From DMER64 sp964600385 (GTDB lineage: Bacteria > Bacteroidota > Bacteroidia > Bacteroidales > UBA932), in NCBI GenBank assembly GCA_964600385.1, contig CAZRJC010000001.1, positions 62,001 to 126,000 of the forward strand: DNA of 64,000 bases, given 5' to 3'. The position numbers and the translations under genes are program-made. Of the stretch, positions 17,947 through 26,490 are shown piece by piece; within the stretch, counting starts at the first letter, position 1; every line of letters begins with the position of its first letter. The notes beneath the pieces are model-generated. The model did not search any database. It saw nothing but the letters and a program-made list of their open reading frames with translations, and had not been told where the DNA came from.

Positions 17947-20196
17947 ATGAACAACCAATACATCGGCGTACGGAACGCACACACGAACAACCTCAAGCAC
18001 CTGGACATAGACATACCCAAACACAAACTGGTGGTTTTCACCGGCATCTCCGGTTCGGGCAAGTCTTCTTTACTTTTCGACACCATTTATACCGAGGCAC
18101 AACGTCAGCTGATTGAGACATTCAGCACTTTTGCCCGCACCCGCATGCCCAAACTTTCCCGTCCCGATGTGGATGAGATCCTGAACCTTTCCACATCCAT
18201 TGTAATCGATCAGAAAAGGATGGGCAATAACCTGAGAAGCACTGTGGGAACGGCTACCGAGATCAACACATACCTTCGCCTGCTTTATTCGAGGATAGGC
18301 ACCCCGTTCACCGGACCTTCATTTTTCTTCTCTTTTAACCATCCTCAGGGAATGTGTCCCCACTGCCACGGACTGGGCAAGATTGCCCGGATAGACACCG
18401 ACCTGTTTCTCGACAGGGAAAAAAGCATTCGCGAAGGCGCCATCCTGCATCCGTTCTACCGGATTGGGTCTTACTTCTGGAACGAGTTGATACAGATAGA
18501 CGTAGTGGATGTGGATAAAAAAATCAAAGATTTCACGGAAGAAGAACTGCATCTGCTGCTCTATTCAGAACCTTTCCCCATAAAGAAAACACCCAGGAAG
18601 CTGACCTACACCAAGTTTTTTGAAGGCATAGCCCGGAAATTGGAACATTCGGTCGCCGGGAAAGCCGAGGATGAAACCCCCGAGGAAGAAAAAAACGCTT
18701 ACGCCCGTTTTTTTGTATATACGGTATGTGACCAGTGCCAGGGTTCCCGCATAAATGAACGGGCCCGTTCGGTAACCGTAAACGGACTTACCATAGACAA
18801 GGTATGCAGCATGGAGTTGACCGATGTCCGCGACTTCCTGAAAATAATAGATGATCCGGTATCGCGGCCCATACTCAGGAAAGCATTATTTGTCCTTGAA
18901 CAACTCATAGAAATAGGCGTGGGCTATCTGACTCTCGAGCGCCCCGTATCCACCCTCTCCGGAGGGGAGTCCCAACGGGTGAAGATGTCGCGCCAGATGG
19001 ACTGCAATCTTACCGATATGCTCTATATCCTTGACGAACCATCCATTGGGCTGCATCCGCGCGATACGAAAAATCTGCTTAAGATACTTTTCCGTCTTAA
19101 AGAAAAAGGGAACAGCGTGTACGTCGTGGAACACGATCCCGATATCATCAGGGCGGCCGAATGGATTGTGGATATTGGCCCCGGAGCCGGTAAAGAAGGA
19201 GGAACCGTAGTGTATAACGGGGCACCCGAGGGACTGGAACAAACGTCCGGAGCCACTGCCGAATACCTGTACCGGAAACCGGAACCATATTATAAAAGAA
19301 AGACAGCGGCGGATTTTTACGAAATAACCAATGCGGACATCAACAATCTGAAAAACATTTCTGTACGCATCCCCAAAGGAGTTCTTACATGTATTACCGG
19401 AGTGGCCGGCAGCGGAAAAAGCAGCCTGATTCACGGTTGCTTTGTAAAACAGCATCCGGAATCTGTTGTGATTGACCAGTCTTCTCCGGGTAAAACATCC
19501 AGGGGAAACGCGGCTACCTACCTGCGCGTATTCGAAGCCATCCGTAAGGAATTTGCAGCGGCCACCGGAGCGGACGCCTCTCTGTTCAGCTTCAATTCAA
19601 AGGGAGCCTGCCCCAAATGCAACGGACAGGGTGTGCTGACTTACGAATTGCATTTCCTGGACTCGGTAAAGACACCTTGCGATGAATGCGAGGGCAAACG
19701 TTACCGCCCCGATGTACTTGAGCTGAAATACCGTGACAGGAACATCGCCGATGTCCTGGACATGACCGCCCGACAGGCCTATGAATTCTTCACAACGGAC
19801 AACATCCGGAAAAAGCTCAAACTGCTTATCGATACGGGCCTCGGGTATCTGAAACTGGGCCAGTCGCTAAGCACACTCTCCGGCGGTGAATCACAGCGGC
19901 TCAAAATAGCTGCCGAACTGACCAAAAGCAGCCATATTTACATTATGGACGAACCTACCACAGGGCTGCACATGTCGGACATCGATACTTTTTACCGGAT
20001 TGTTAAATCGCTGGTAGATAAAAAGAATACCGTGATCATTATCGAGCACAATATGGATATTATCCGAAAAGCAGACTGGGTAATAGATCTGGGTCCCGAG
20101 GGCGGAAAGAACGGAGGAGAACTGCTGTTCTGCGGGACGCCGGAAGATCTGGTGAAATGCGAACGGTCGTTTACAGGTAAACACCTTATTCTGTGA
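17947..20196 (+). CDS. UvrA2-type ABC ATPase lacking the UvrB-binding region
   Basis: A 749-residue tandem ABC ATPase of the UvrA family. Half 1 has Walker A GISGSGKSSL, signature LSGGESQRVKMSRQ and LYILDEPSIGLHP. Half 2 has GVAGSGKSSLIHG, LSGGESQRLKIAAEL and IYIMDEPTTGLHM. Zinc-type cysteine pairs are CPHC, CDQC, CPKC and CDEC. Canonical UvrA is about 940 residues. Here the chain passes directly from LRLLYSRIGTPF to FFSFNHPQGMCPHC, so the UvrB-binding and adjoining segment is missing, as in UvrA2 paralogues. Those paralogues are linked to drug or DNA-damage tolerance rather than standard excision repair. The start ATG 17947 (MNNQYIGVRNAHTNNL) is chosen from the family beginning and promoter placement. 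Confidence 0.9.
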   Translation: MNNQYIGVRNAHTNNLKHLDIDIPKHKLVVFTGISGSGKSSLLFDTIYTEAQRQLIETFSTFARTRMPKLSRPDVDEILNLSTSIVIDQKRMGNNLRSTVGTATEINTYLRLLYSRIGTPFTGPSFFFSFNHPQGMCPHCHGLGKIARIDTDLFLDREKSIREGAILHPFYRIGSYFWNELIQIDVVDVDKKIKDFTEEELHLLLYSEPFPIKKTPRKLTYTKFFEGIARKLEHSVAGKAEDETPEEEKNAYARFFVYTVCDQCQGSRINERARSVTVNGLTIDKVCSMELTDVRDFLKIIDDPVSRPILRKALFVLEQLIEIGVGYLTLERPVSTLSGGESQRVKMSRQMDCNLTDMLYILDEPSIGLHPRDTKNLLKILFRLKEKGNSVYVVEHDPDIIRAAEWIVDIGPGAGKEGGTVVYNGAPEGLEQTSGATAEYLYRKPEPYYKRKTAADFYEITNADINNLKNISVRIPKGVLTCITGVAGSGKSSLIHGCFVKQHPESVVIDQSSPGKTSRGNAATYLRVFEAIRKEFAAATGADASLFSFNSKGACPKCNGQGVLTYELHFLDSVKTPCDECEGKRYRPDVLELKYRDRNIADVLDMTARQAYEFFTTDNIRKKLKLLIDTGLGYLKLGQSLSTLSGGESQRLKIAAELTKSSHIYIMDEPTTGLHMSDIDTFYRIVKSLVDKKNTVIIIEHNMDIIRKADWVIDLGPEGGKNGGELLFCGTPEDLVKCERSFTGKHLIL

Positions 20197-20268
20197 GTTG
20201 TACTGGATTCGAACCAGTGACCCCTACCCTGTCAAGGTAGTGCTCTAAACCAGCTGAGCTAACAACTC
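20194..20268 (-). tRNA. tRNA-Val(GAC)
   Basis: A complete cloverleaf on the minus strand: acceptor GAGTTGT/ACAACTC (7 bp), D stem GCTC/GAGC, anticodon stem CTACC/GGTAG with loop TTGACAG (anticodon GAC, valine), variable GGGTC, and T stem ACTGG/CCAGT with loop TTCGAAT. The discriminator is A. CCA is not encoded. The last three bases coincide with the stop codon of the UvrA-like gene on the opposite strand. No integrase or attachment-site duplication is seen nearby. Confidence 0.96.
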
Positions 20269-20302
20269 GGATAAACGCGAAATTAGCAAAAAAAACGATG
20301 TC

Positions 20303-20998
20303 TCAAACACGACGTCTGTAGATGAGCCAGCCCAGCCAAAGAGCAAGTGAAATAAAAACCATGAGATAAGGCTCTAATGAACAGGGAGTTCTGACAAGCG
20401 CCATTAGCCAGTAAGAAGGAAAGATTTTGGCCATTGCCGAAAGCCAGGACAATCCAAAAAGATCGGCAAAAGCAAATAAATTAAGAAGGTTCAGGCCTTT
20501 GGCCAGAGTAAGACCTTTTACCTTATCATCGGCTTTGTTAAATAACAGAAGACCAATTACGGCAGAATACAAAGCCAGTGCTACAGTGAGAAACACAAGC
20601 GCCGGGAATGGCAATCGGCTAACAGATAAAACATAATAGGCCATCAGGCTGTAAACGGTGGTGAGACAGCCACTGAACAAAAGACGGTTCACGAGGTATC
20701 CCTGCCCAAGCGGAGTGACGGAGAGCAGCTCGGCAATGCGTCCGTCTTTCTCGTCCAACATCATAAAGCCCGTAACAATACCGGACATTCCCGCGACCAT
20801 TAGCAGTACGAATACCAACATATAGTCCGTGTATTGATATAAATCAAGGCCCGTCTCCGTTACGATAAGGGGTACCAACCATACGACAATAGCCTTAAAC
20901 ACAACTAGCAGCAGCAGAGGTGCCACACACATCAGGCGCATGATGGGATCACGCACAATTTGAATGATATCATTCTTCCACAGATACAACGTTCTCAT
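20303..20998 (-). CDS. ABC-2 type exporter permease
   Basis: A 231-residue membrane protein with about six hydrophobic helices, the first starting near residue 22. The segment MLDEKDGRIAELLSVTPLGQGYLVNRL is typical of ABC-2 permeases of the fluoroquinolone-exporter-like kind. It is the last gene of a TetR-ATPase-permease-permease operon, 5 bp after the preceding permease. The exported substrate is unknown. A run of eight T residues follows the gene on its own strand (about 20290) without a convincing hairpin. Confidence 0.85.
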   Translation of the reverse strand: MRTLYLWKNDIIQIVRDPIMRLMCVAPLLLLVVFKAIVVWLVPLIVTETGLDLYQYTDYMLVFVLLMVAGMSGIVTGFMMLDEKDGRIAELLSVTPLGQGYLVNRLLFSGCLTTVYSLMAYYVLSVSRLPFPALVFLTVALALYSAVIGLLLFNKADDKVKGLTLAKGLNLLNLFAFADLFGLSWLSAMAKIFPSYWLMALVRTPCSLEPYLMVFISLALWLGWLIYRRRV

Positions 20999-21003
20999 AA
21001 ATA

Positions 21004-21693
21004 TCAGGCATATATCATTTTTCGTTCAAATACTCTCACGGCCTGTCTGAACAGGATGTAATTCACTCCGGATAAATAAAGACACAATATCACGACTTCC
21101 ATGACCGGAAGAGGCTCATAGGCTCCAAAAAGCAATCGTAGAGCCGCCACGCTTGGAATTACGGAAGCCCATCTTGCGCAAGGATCGTACAGTATAGAAA
21201 GGCAGGGAAGAACCAGCAGTATCATATAAGGAATCATTTTAATAAAATATTGGTTAACCGTCCGGCAGCCCGCACAAATAACAATACCGCATAAAGTAAA
21301 AAACACAGAGGCAAAGAATATGGACAATAGCAAAATATACCAATTGAACCGAACCCCGGGACCCAATCCGGCAATAGCAGCGCCCGAAAGCATTGAAATG
21401 CAGGTTAGAGTAAATATTTTAGAAATCAGGTATTCAGTCGTCCTCAAAGGAGAAACAAAAACCGCATGAAGGACTCCCTGTGTTTTTTCCAGCATGAGTA
21501 TTCCCCCTATAAAAAACAAACCAAGCGCAGCCGGATCCGAGAAAATCACAACGGGAGCTGCAACCGGAACCCATGTATCCGGCAATAAAGATAATACTAC
21601 AAGATACATTCCCGTTAGTATGACATATACCAAAAAGAAGCCTTGTTTCCATTGAAAGGCCAGATCGGCCCGGACGGCAGCAATCAGTCGCAT
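21004..21693 (-). CDS. ABC-2 type exporter permease
   Basis: A 229-residue membrane protein with about six helices. The cytoplasmic loop MLEKTQGVLHAVFVSPLRTTEYLISK is the usual ABC-2 coupling region. It pairs with the permease at 20303 to form a heterodimeric channel driven by the ATPase at 21684. Its start overlaps the 3' end of that ATPase gene by 10 bp, indicating translational coupling. Confidence 0.86.
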   Translation of the reverse strand: MRLIAAVRADLAFQWKQGFFLVYVILTGMYLVVLSLLPDTWVPVAAPVVIFSDPAALGLFFIGGILMLEKTQGVLHAVFVSPLRTTEYLISKIFTLTCISMLSGAAIAGLGPGVRFNWYILLLSIFFASVFFTLCGIVICAGCRTVNQYFIKMIPYMILLVLPCLSILYDPCARWASVIPSVAALRLLFGAYEPLPVMEVVILCLYLSGVNYILFRQAVRVFERKMIYA

Positions 21694-22544
21694 ATGAGTT
21701 GTTTTCCTGTAAGTTTGATAAAAATATCCTCCAGTGAAGCTTCCGCACTGTGCATAGTGCGAATATTTCCTTCCTTAAGTAAGTCCAGAAATTCGTTATT
21801 TTCCCCCAAATTATCCAAATCGTATTCCTTTGATGAATGGTCCCCCTGACCGTTGGTTTCCACCATCAGGCGTCTTTTCCCGTAGCGAACCATGAGTTCG
21901 CCGGGGGACCCGCATAGAATAATCTCGCCGTCAACAATAAAAGCAACCCGGTCACAAAGCTGCTCTGCAACGGTCATATTATGTGTAGTCAGAAAAACGG
22001 TTTTCCCCAACGCCTTTTGTTTTTTAATTATCTCTTTGATAACGTGTGCATTAACAGGATCCAACCCGGATGTAGGTTCATCAAAAAAAAGTAAACGTGG
22101 ATCATGAATCAAGGCGCGAATAAAATTCAGGCGCATCTTCATTCCTTTTGAATAATTTTCCACACGCTCGCCGGCATGGGGCAGTAAACCCACCCTGTCG
22201 AGCCATTGATTTATTGTATTGGGTTTGTTACGATAATAACTGCCTATCAGACGAAGGTTCTCCGTTGCAGTTAGCTTCAGGTAAAGGTTTGGAAAGTCAA
22301 AGGCAACGCCTATCTGTTCATAAAAATCGTTACCCCAGGCAGAACGTTGTTTTCCCATAACATTTATACTGCCGGAATAATTCCTGAGTAGCCCTATTAA
22401 CAAGCGCTGCGTTGTGGTTTTTCCGGCTCCGCTGGGACCGAGAAATCCGAATATTTCACCTTCTGAAACCGAGAAGCTCATATCCTTTACGGCATTTTTT
22501 CCCTTGCCGGAATAGGAAAAACATAATTTTTCTACGTCAATCAT
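21684..22544 (-). CDS. ABC transporter ATP-binding protein
   Basis: A 286-residue nucleotide-binding subunit. Walker A is GPSGAGKTTTQRLL, Walker B LLFFDEPTSGLDP and the H-loop TTHNMT. The signature is SKGMKMR rather than LSGGQ, a variation known in ABC-2 exporter ATPases. The C-terminal 60 residues form a small extra domain (LVRYGKRRLMVETNG and on). It overlaps the TetR gene by 8 bp upstream and the permease by 10 bp downstream. Likely role: energising efflux of a compound sensed by the TetR protein. Confidence 0.92.
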   Translation of the reverse strand: MIDVEKLCFSYSGKGKNAVKDMSFSVSEGEIFGFLGPSGAGKTTTQRLLIGLLRNYSGSINVMGKQRSAWGNDFYEQIGVAFDFPNLYLKLTATENLRLIGSYYRNKPNTINQWLDRVGLLPHAGERVENYSKGMKMRLNFIRALIHDPRLLFFDEPTSGLDPVNAHVIKEIIKKQKALGKTVFLTTHNMTVAEQLCDRVAFIVDGEIILCGSPGELMVRYGKRRLMVETNGQGDHSSKEYDLDNLGENNEFLDLLKEGNIRTMHSAEASLEDIFIKLTGKQLICD

Positions 22545-23124
22545 ATTGTTTTTTTTCGTTGATCAATCCCATCATCCCGGAGAAATAAAAGAACACATAA
22601 TCTGCCAACAATCTGTTTCTCCGTGCGGTATTTTCCAGCTCTGCCTTCACGACAGCCAGAAGACCGTCAAGAAACTGATTTGCCAACAGATCCAGTAATT
22701 CATTCTGAATACAGACGCCCGAATCATCCATATGGTTTTTTAAATGCTCTTTTGCTAATCGTTCCATCCTTTCTCTCGCTTCATCAAACCGCGTACCTTC
22801 ACTGCCTTCTATAAGAATCACGAATCTTCTGCTGAAATCGGGAATTACTCTGGAGATGACATCTGAAAGACGTCCTTCATAACTCCCCTTGTACTCATGA
22901 TGTTCATGTTCCGTCATCATGGAAAGAAACCGCCGGTATTCCAAACCTACGACCTTTTCATATAAAGCCTCTTTATTCTGAAAATAGTTATAAAAATTGC
23001 CTATACTGACTCCGGTCTTTGTGAGAATACGTCTTACAGAAGCATTCCTAAAGCCGTATTTATAAAATTCTTCTTCTGCCGTTCTGATCAGAGCATCCTC
23101 AATCGCCTGTTTTTTGATCTGCAT
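22537..23124 (-). CDS. TetR family transcriptional regulator
   Basis: A 195-residue repressor-type regulator. The N-terminal helix-turn-helix includes RRILTKTGVSIGNFYNYF followed by the typical QNKEALYEKV (about 30-60). The helical C-terminal domain would bind an inducer. As first gene of the exporter operon it probably autoregulates and controls efflux. A perfect -7 box and a tandem decamer lie just upstream. Confidence 0.92.
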   Translation of the reverse strand: MQIKKQAIEDALIRTAEEEFYKYGFRNASVRRILTKTGVSIGNFYNYFQNKEALYEKVVGLEYRRFLSMMTEHEHHEYKGSYEGRLSDVISRVIPDFSRRFVILIEGSEGTRFDEARERMERLAKEHLKNHMDDSGVCIQNELLDLLANQFLDGLLAVVKAELENTARRNRLLADYVFFYFSGMMGLINEKKQYD

Positions 23125-23150
23125 AAAATAACACCCGTTCTTTATTGATG

Positions 23151-23158
23151 CAAATATA
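23151..23158 (-). promoter_or_regulatory. -7 box TATATTTG for the TetR-exporter operon
   Basis: A perfect TAnnTTTG on the minus strand, 26 nt before the TetR start at 23124. An ATTG (complement of 23177-23180) lies 18 nt upstream as a possible -33 element and falls inside the tandem GCAATACTAA repeat. Confidence 0.5.
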
Positions 23159-23175
23159 TATATTTTCTCAATAAT

Positions 23176-23195
23176 GCAATACTAAGCAATACTAA
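23176..23195. repeat. Tandem decamer GCAATACTAA x2
   Basis: Two perfect adjacent copies (23176-23185 and 23186-23195). They cover the putative -33 region of the TetR promoter and the stop codon of the neighbouring lipoprotein gene. This could be an operator half-site pair or a chance duplication. Confidence 0.5.
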
Positions 23196-24661
23196 AGTGA
23201 TTCATAGCCTGCCTGCTCTTTATCCATGGCATTGGCTTTTCTTTCCAGCTGCCTGAGATCGAGCCTGACCGGTCCGCTAACAAACTCGGGGCAATTATAG
23301 GAATAGATCAGACGGTCATAAAATTGCTGCGGATTTCGTTGTGGAAGCATGAACGGCTTGCCCGTGATTCCGTTTGCAGCTACATGGGCAAAATAAGGAT
23401 GTACAAAAAGTCCGTCCCGCCTGCGGCTGGCAAAAACAACCCAGCGGGAACTTGAACTCCAGCTGTGATAGCTTTCCACATCGTTGCTGTTGATTTCCTG
23501 CGGGATATGCCAATCCATGGTTTCCATGTCGAGCAGGGCCAGATCGGCTTCACGGTGATTAATGGGAAATGTCCCGTAATCCATGATAGAAAACATGATG
23601 TACCTGCCGTCATATGACGGAACCGGCATGGCTATGCTTTTATCCATCGCCACTGCGTCTATCACGGTCTCTATTTCCGTGCCAAAAGTTCCATCCACAG
23701 GATTAAACGAAACGCGGCATAAATTGTATTTCAGTTTTTTATAATCCTCCGGCATGTTCATGGCAGGAGCAGAGCAGAAATACAGCATGCGGCCGTCTGC
23801 GGAAAACACCGGATAGGTCTCGTGGTCCTCTGTTGTCAACAAGCCGGTATCAATCACCTGGTTGCGCTGTACATCGTAGACCACTATGTCCGCCACCCGG
23901 TCAAACACCTCAACCCGGTCTTCGCGGGTAACATGGAAAGACTGAAAAGTGCGGTTTATGGAAAAAACTATATACCTCCCGGAAGGGTGCCAGTAGGGAT
24001 ACGAAAAAGTCCCTGCCGTGTAATCTGTTTTGGTCTCGAGATACCTGAGTATCCCGTTTTGTTGCAGTACGGTTCCTCCCTTCTCGCCCCTGACATGAAG
24101 GACAAAAGAATCAGGACTGGTCTGCCTGAATGAATGACAGTTCACACAGGTCTGGGGAATGAGCGTATTCTCATATAACGGTTTCCTTCTGAAAGAAGAA
24201 AGTTCACGTTCGTAGATGCCCATTTTGCTGTACACTTCATACCCCGGGGCAATATGTCTGAATACGATCCCGTAATCTATGGAATCACTGCTTACATAAA
24301 CCGGAAAAGGCTTGTAAACGAACCATTTCCCATTTTGACGGGCAGAAACCGTTATAACCAGACTGTCCCCTGAATTGGCCGCCAGCAGCGCGGACCATTT
24401 CTTTATCGGGAAACGGACCGTCCTGTCTCCCGAAGGACAAAGCAATGAATCGCCGTTGGCTCCGGCAACGACTGCCGTAACCTTGTCTGTACCGGGCCCG
24501 GTAACATCAAAATTCAAAGGAGCTATATTAACCGGAACAGTCACCCCGATATAATCCGGGAATACAGCGGGATACTCCCCGGAAACCGTGCTGTTCTCCG
24601 GAGAGGGATTACAGGCAATAGCCAGAAGCAAAACAACAAATCCTGTAAAACATCTTCTCAT
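23192..24661 (-). CDS. Propeller-type lipoprotein with a CXXCH heme motif
   Basis: A 489-residue lipoprotein: signal MRRCFTGFVVLLLAIAC with the lipobox Cys at 17. Residues 172-176 are CVNCH, a single c-type heme-binding motif within PQTCVNCHSFRQ. Downstream are TolB/PD40-like propeller repeats (YPYWHPSGRYIVFSINRT; YPVFSADGRMLYFCSA; MPVPSYDGRYIMFSIMD; YHSWSSSSRWVVFASRR). Related proteins are often labelled cytochrome c biosynthesis proteins in Bacteroidota, but the function is not established. The start is the ATG at 24661, which overlaps the stop of the DUF6057 gene in an ATGA. A longer frame would read 52 codons inside that gene. The two proteins probably act together in the cell envelope. 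Confidence 0.82.
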   Translation of the reverse strand: MRRCFTGFVVLLLAIACNPSPENSTVSGEYPAVFPDYIGVTVPVNIAPLNFDVTGPGTDKVTAVVAGANGDSLLCPSGDRTVRFPIKKWSALLAANSGDSLVITVSARQNGKWFVYKPFPVYVSSDSIDYGIVFRHIAPGYEVYSKMGIYERELSSFRRKPLYENTLIPQTCVNCHSFRQTSPDSFVLHVRGEKGGTVLQQNGILRYLETKTDYTAGTFSYPYWHPSGRYIVFSINRTFQSFHVTREDRVEVFDRVADIVVYDVQRNQVIDTGLLTTEDHETYPVFSADGRMLYFCSAPAMNMPEDYKKLKYNLCRVSFNPVDGTFGTEIETVIDAVAMDKSIAMPVPSYDGRYIMFSIMDYGTFPINHREADLALLDMETMDWHIPQEINSNDVESYHSWSSSSRWVVFASRRRDGLFVHPYFAHVAANGITGKPFMLPQRNPQQFYDRLIYSYNCPEFVSGPVRLDLRQLERKANAMDKEQAGYESL

Positions 24662-26445
24662 GGCCTGGGACTTTTTGTGAAAAAGACATAATACCAATAC
24701 GTTGCACCGTATTCCTTTCTGAGGAGCCTGGCCGGATCTGACGAAGACGACGCATATTGCGCATAGGAGGCTGCAAATTTCCCAATCCGTGTTTGAATCT
24801 CTTCCGATATGTTCCACGGAACGTCCTCAAAATTCTCGTGATTCTGCACCCAGTATAAAGCAAGGGCCTGCTGGTACAGCACGGGGATTGCCTCACCCAA
24901 AGCGGCTGACTTCCAGGAAGCTGAACCCCTGTCGAATGCAGAGGCAAAAGCCTCGGGATCCCTTGCCAGTAACATGTATGAAAACAAATAATCCCGGGCC
25001 ATCAGGTTCTGACTGTTTTGCCGGTACAGAATATCGAGCATAGAATTCATTCCTTCCGGACTGAAAAGCATTTCATCCCGGTATCTGAACTGTCTGGTCC
25101 GGCCCCAAACGGGATGTGAATCTATCTGTTCCTCGTTGTCCAGAAAAGTCTGAGCCTCCCGGGCCCATTTTGCATAAAACAAGGTTTGTCTGAGGAATTT
25201 CAGATAAAGGCCGGCTACCCGGTAATGCCCGTTTATAATATTGGTCTCGGCCAGACGCTTGTAGCACCGGGCGCTTTTTTGAAAATCGGGAATGGCTTCC
25301 ATGGCATCGAACGTATACCTTTGCGCCGAGTTGATCATTCCCAGGTGGAAAAACACTTCCGAGGTAATGAGCGGCGTAACGAAATCTCTCCGGTATGGAG
25401 GAAACAGGTCTTCAACTCCTGTCTGGGGATAGCGGAAGAGCTCCTCGCCCATTTTCCCGGTCTTTGCCAGCGCCAGATTAACGGCCGACAGCTCCAAATC
25501 CGAAGCAGGCGCTTTGTTTTCCGCCAGTTCCAGTATCACCTGCCAGTTTTCTGTCCGCACATGATAATCATAGGCAAAAGCCCTTTCTTTTTCAAAATCC
25601 GCGAACCAGTACAATCCGGCTAAAACAGCTGTACAGGAAAGGGTCGCGCCCAGAACGGATACTAACAGGCGGGCTTTTTTATCCTTTCCACCGGGAAATA
25701 CAAGGTATGTCAAAAGTACGGCAACAGGCACAGCCCATGCAATATACTGAAAGTAAAACGGATAATAATAATACCTGTAATAGTCAATACCCAGGGTAAG
25801 TTTTGACAGGGGATATTGTACCAAACTGCTTGTCAGCAACGGATAGGCAAAAGCCAGAACAAAAGCCGCCAGTAGATGCAGCAACAGGTTGACCTTTCTG
25901 CTCTTTCTCCCGTCCAGGGTACATTTGATGATAATCAGCAGGATGACATAAAGAATGGAAACACCTCCCACAATCCAGTACAGGAAAGGAAGCGTGAGAA
26001 AATAACAGAGCGTACGCCGTTGCGCTGTGCCGTTGACGGGATACAGCATGACAGCAGTAAGCGTAATCAGGAGCGAGACAACGGCCGCTATCATATAATT
26101 CTCATTCAGTAATAGAATCCAGAGTGATACAGGCAACATGTAAGATAACGGGATCCATGCCGGTTTCTTATCCAGTGAAAGAAGGATTTTCTGAAAAACC
26201 TGCTGGACGGCAACCAGGAGAAAAGCAATGACAGCGGCTCCGGCCCATGAATAATAAAAGAATTGCGTTAAAAACCGGGCAAGCCAGGTCGCAATGCCTC
26301 CGGGATGTGCTGCCAGATCCAGAAAATAGTCAAAAGAAAACAGGAACAGTTGATACTGTTCATGAAAATGAATATGGAACGGATAGCACAAAACAAAAAA
26401 CAAAAACACGGCTATCCCCAAAATCACCGGACTAATTCTGCGCAT
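24658..26445 (-). CDS. DUF6057 family integral membrane protein
   Basis: A 595-residue protein with about ten hydrophobic helices in the first 300 residues (from ISPVILGIAVFLFFVLCYPF). A soluble helical, TPR-like C-terminal half follows (about 305-595). It resembles the Bacteroidota family DUF6057, whose function is unknown. The layout, polytopic membrane part plus repeat domain, recalls glycosyltransferase- or O-antigen-type membrane proteins, but no catalytic motif is seen. It is coupled by a 4-bp overlap to the CXXCH lipoprotein. A perfect -7 box ends 4 nt before its start codon. Confidence 0.72.
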   Translation of the reverse strand: MRRISPVILGIAVFLFFVLCYPFHIHFHEQYQLFLFSFDYFLDLAAHPGGIATWLARFLTQFFYYSWAGAAVIAFLLVAVQQVFQKILLSLDKKPAWIPLSYMLPVSLWILLLNENYMIAAVVSLLITLTAVMLYPVNGTAQRRTLCYFLTLPFLYWIVGGVSILYVILLIIIKCTLDGRKSRKVNLLLHLLAAFVLAFAYPLLTSSLVQYPLSKLTLGIDYYRYYYYPFYFQYIAWAVPVAVLLTYLVFPGGKDKKARLLVSVLGATLSCTAVLAGLYWFADFEKERAFAYDYHVRTENWQVILELAENKAPASDLELSAVNLALAKTGKMGEELFRYPQTGVEDLFPPYRRDFVTPLITSEVFFHLGMINSAQRYTFDAMEAIPDFQKSARCYKRLAETNIINGHYRVAGLYLKFLRQTLFYAKWAREAQTFLDNEEQIDSHPVWGRTRQFRYRDEMLFSPEGMNSMLDILYRQNSQNLMARDYLFSYMLLARDPEAFASAFDRGSASWKSAALGEAIPVLYQQALALYWVQNHENFEDVPWNISEEIQTRIGKFAASYAQYASSSSDPARLLRKEYGATYWYYVFFTKSPRP

Positions 26446-26449
26446 GAAA

Positions 26450-26457
26450 CAAAGTTA
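26450..26457 (-). promoter_or_regulatory. -7 box TAACTTTG for the DUF6057 operon
   Basis: A perfect TAnnTTTG on the minus strand, ending 4 nt before the ATG at 26445. It predicts a leaderless mRNA. It is only 4 bp from the opposing box at 26462-26469, so the two promoters overlap. Confidence 0.45.
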
Positions 26458-26461
26458 TTAT

Positions 26462-26469
26462 TAATTTTG
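26462..26469 (+). promoter_or_regulatory. -7 box TAATTTTG for the C69 peptidase gene
   Basis: A perfect TAnnTTTG, 21 nt before ATG 26491. Its polymerase footprint would overlap that of the DUF6057 promoter on the other strand. Confidence 0.45.
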
Positions 26470-26490
26470 TTGACAGACAGAATCCTTGTT

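Noticed and set aside
20194..20268. tRNA as an integration site of a mobile element
   Set aside because: No integrase, phage gene or repeated tRNA 3' end was seen in the window.
20270..20302. Intrinsic terminator for the TetR-exporter operon
   Set aside because: A run of eight T residues exists on the minus strand, but the preceding ACGTCGT and ACATCGT are near-direct repeats and do not form a stem.
24661..24817. Longer N-terminus of the CXXCH lipoprotein
   Set aside because: It would read inside the DUF6057 gene and bury the lipoprotein signal peptide.
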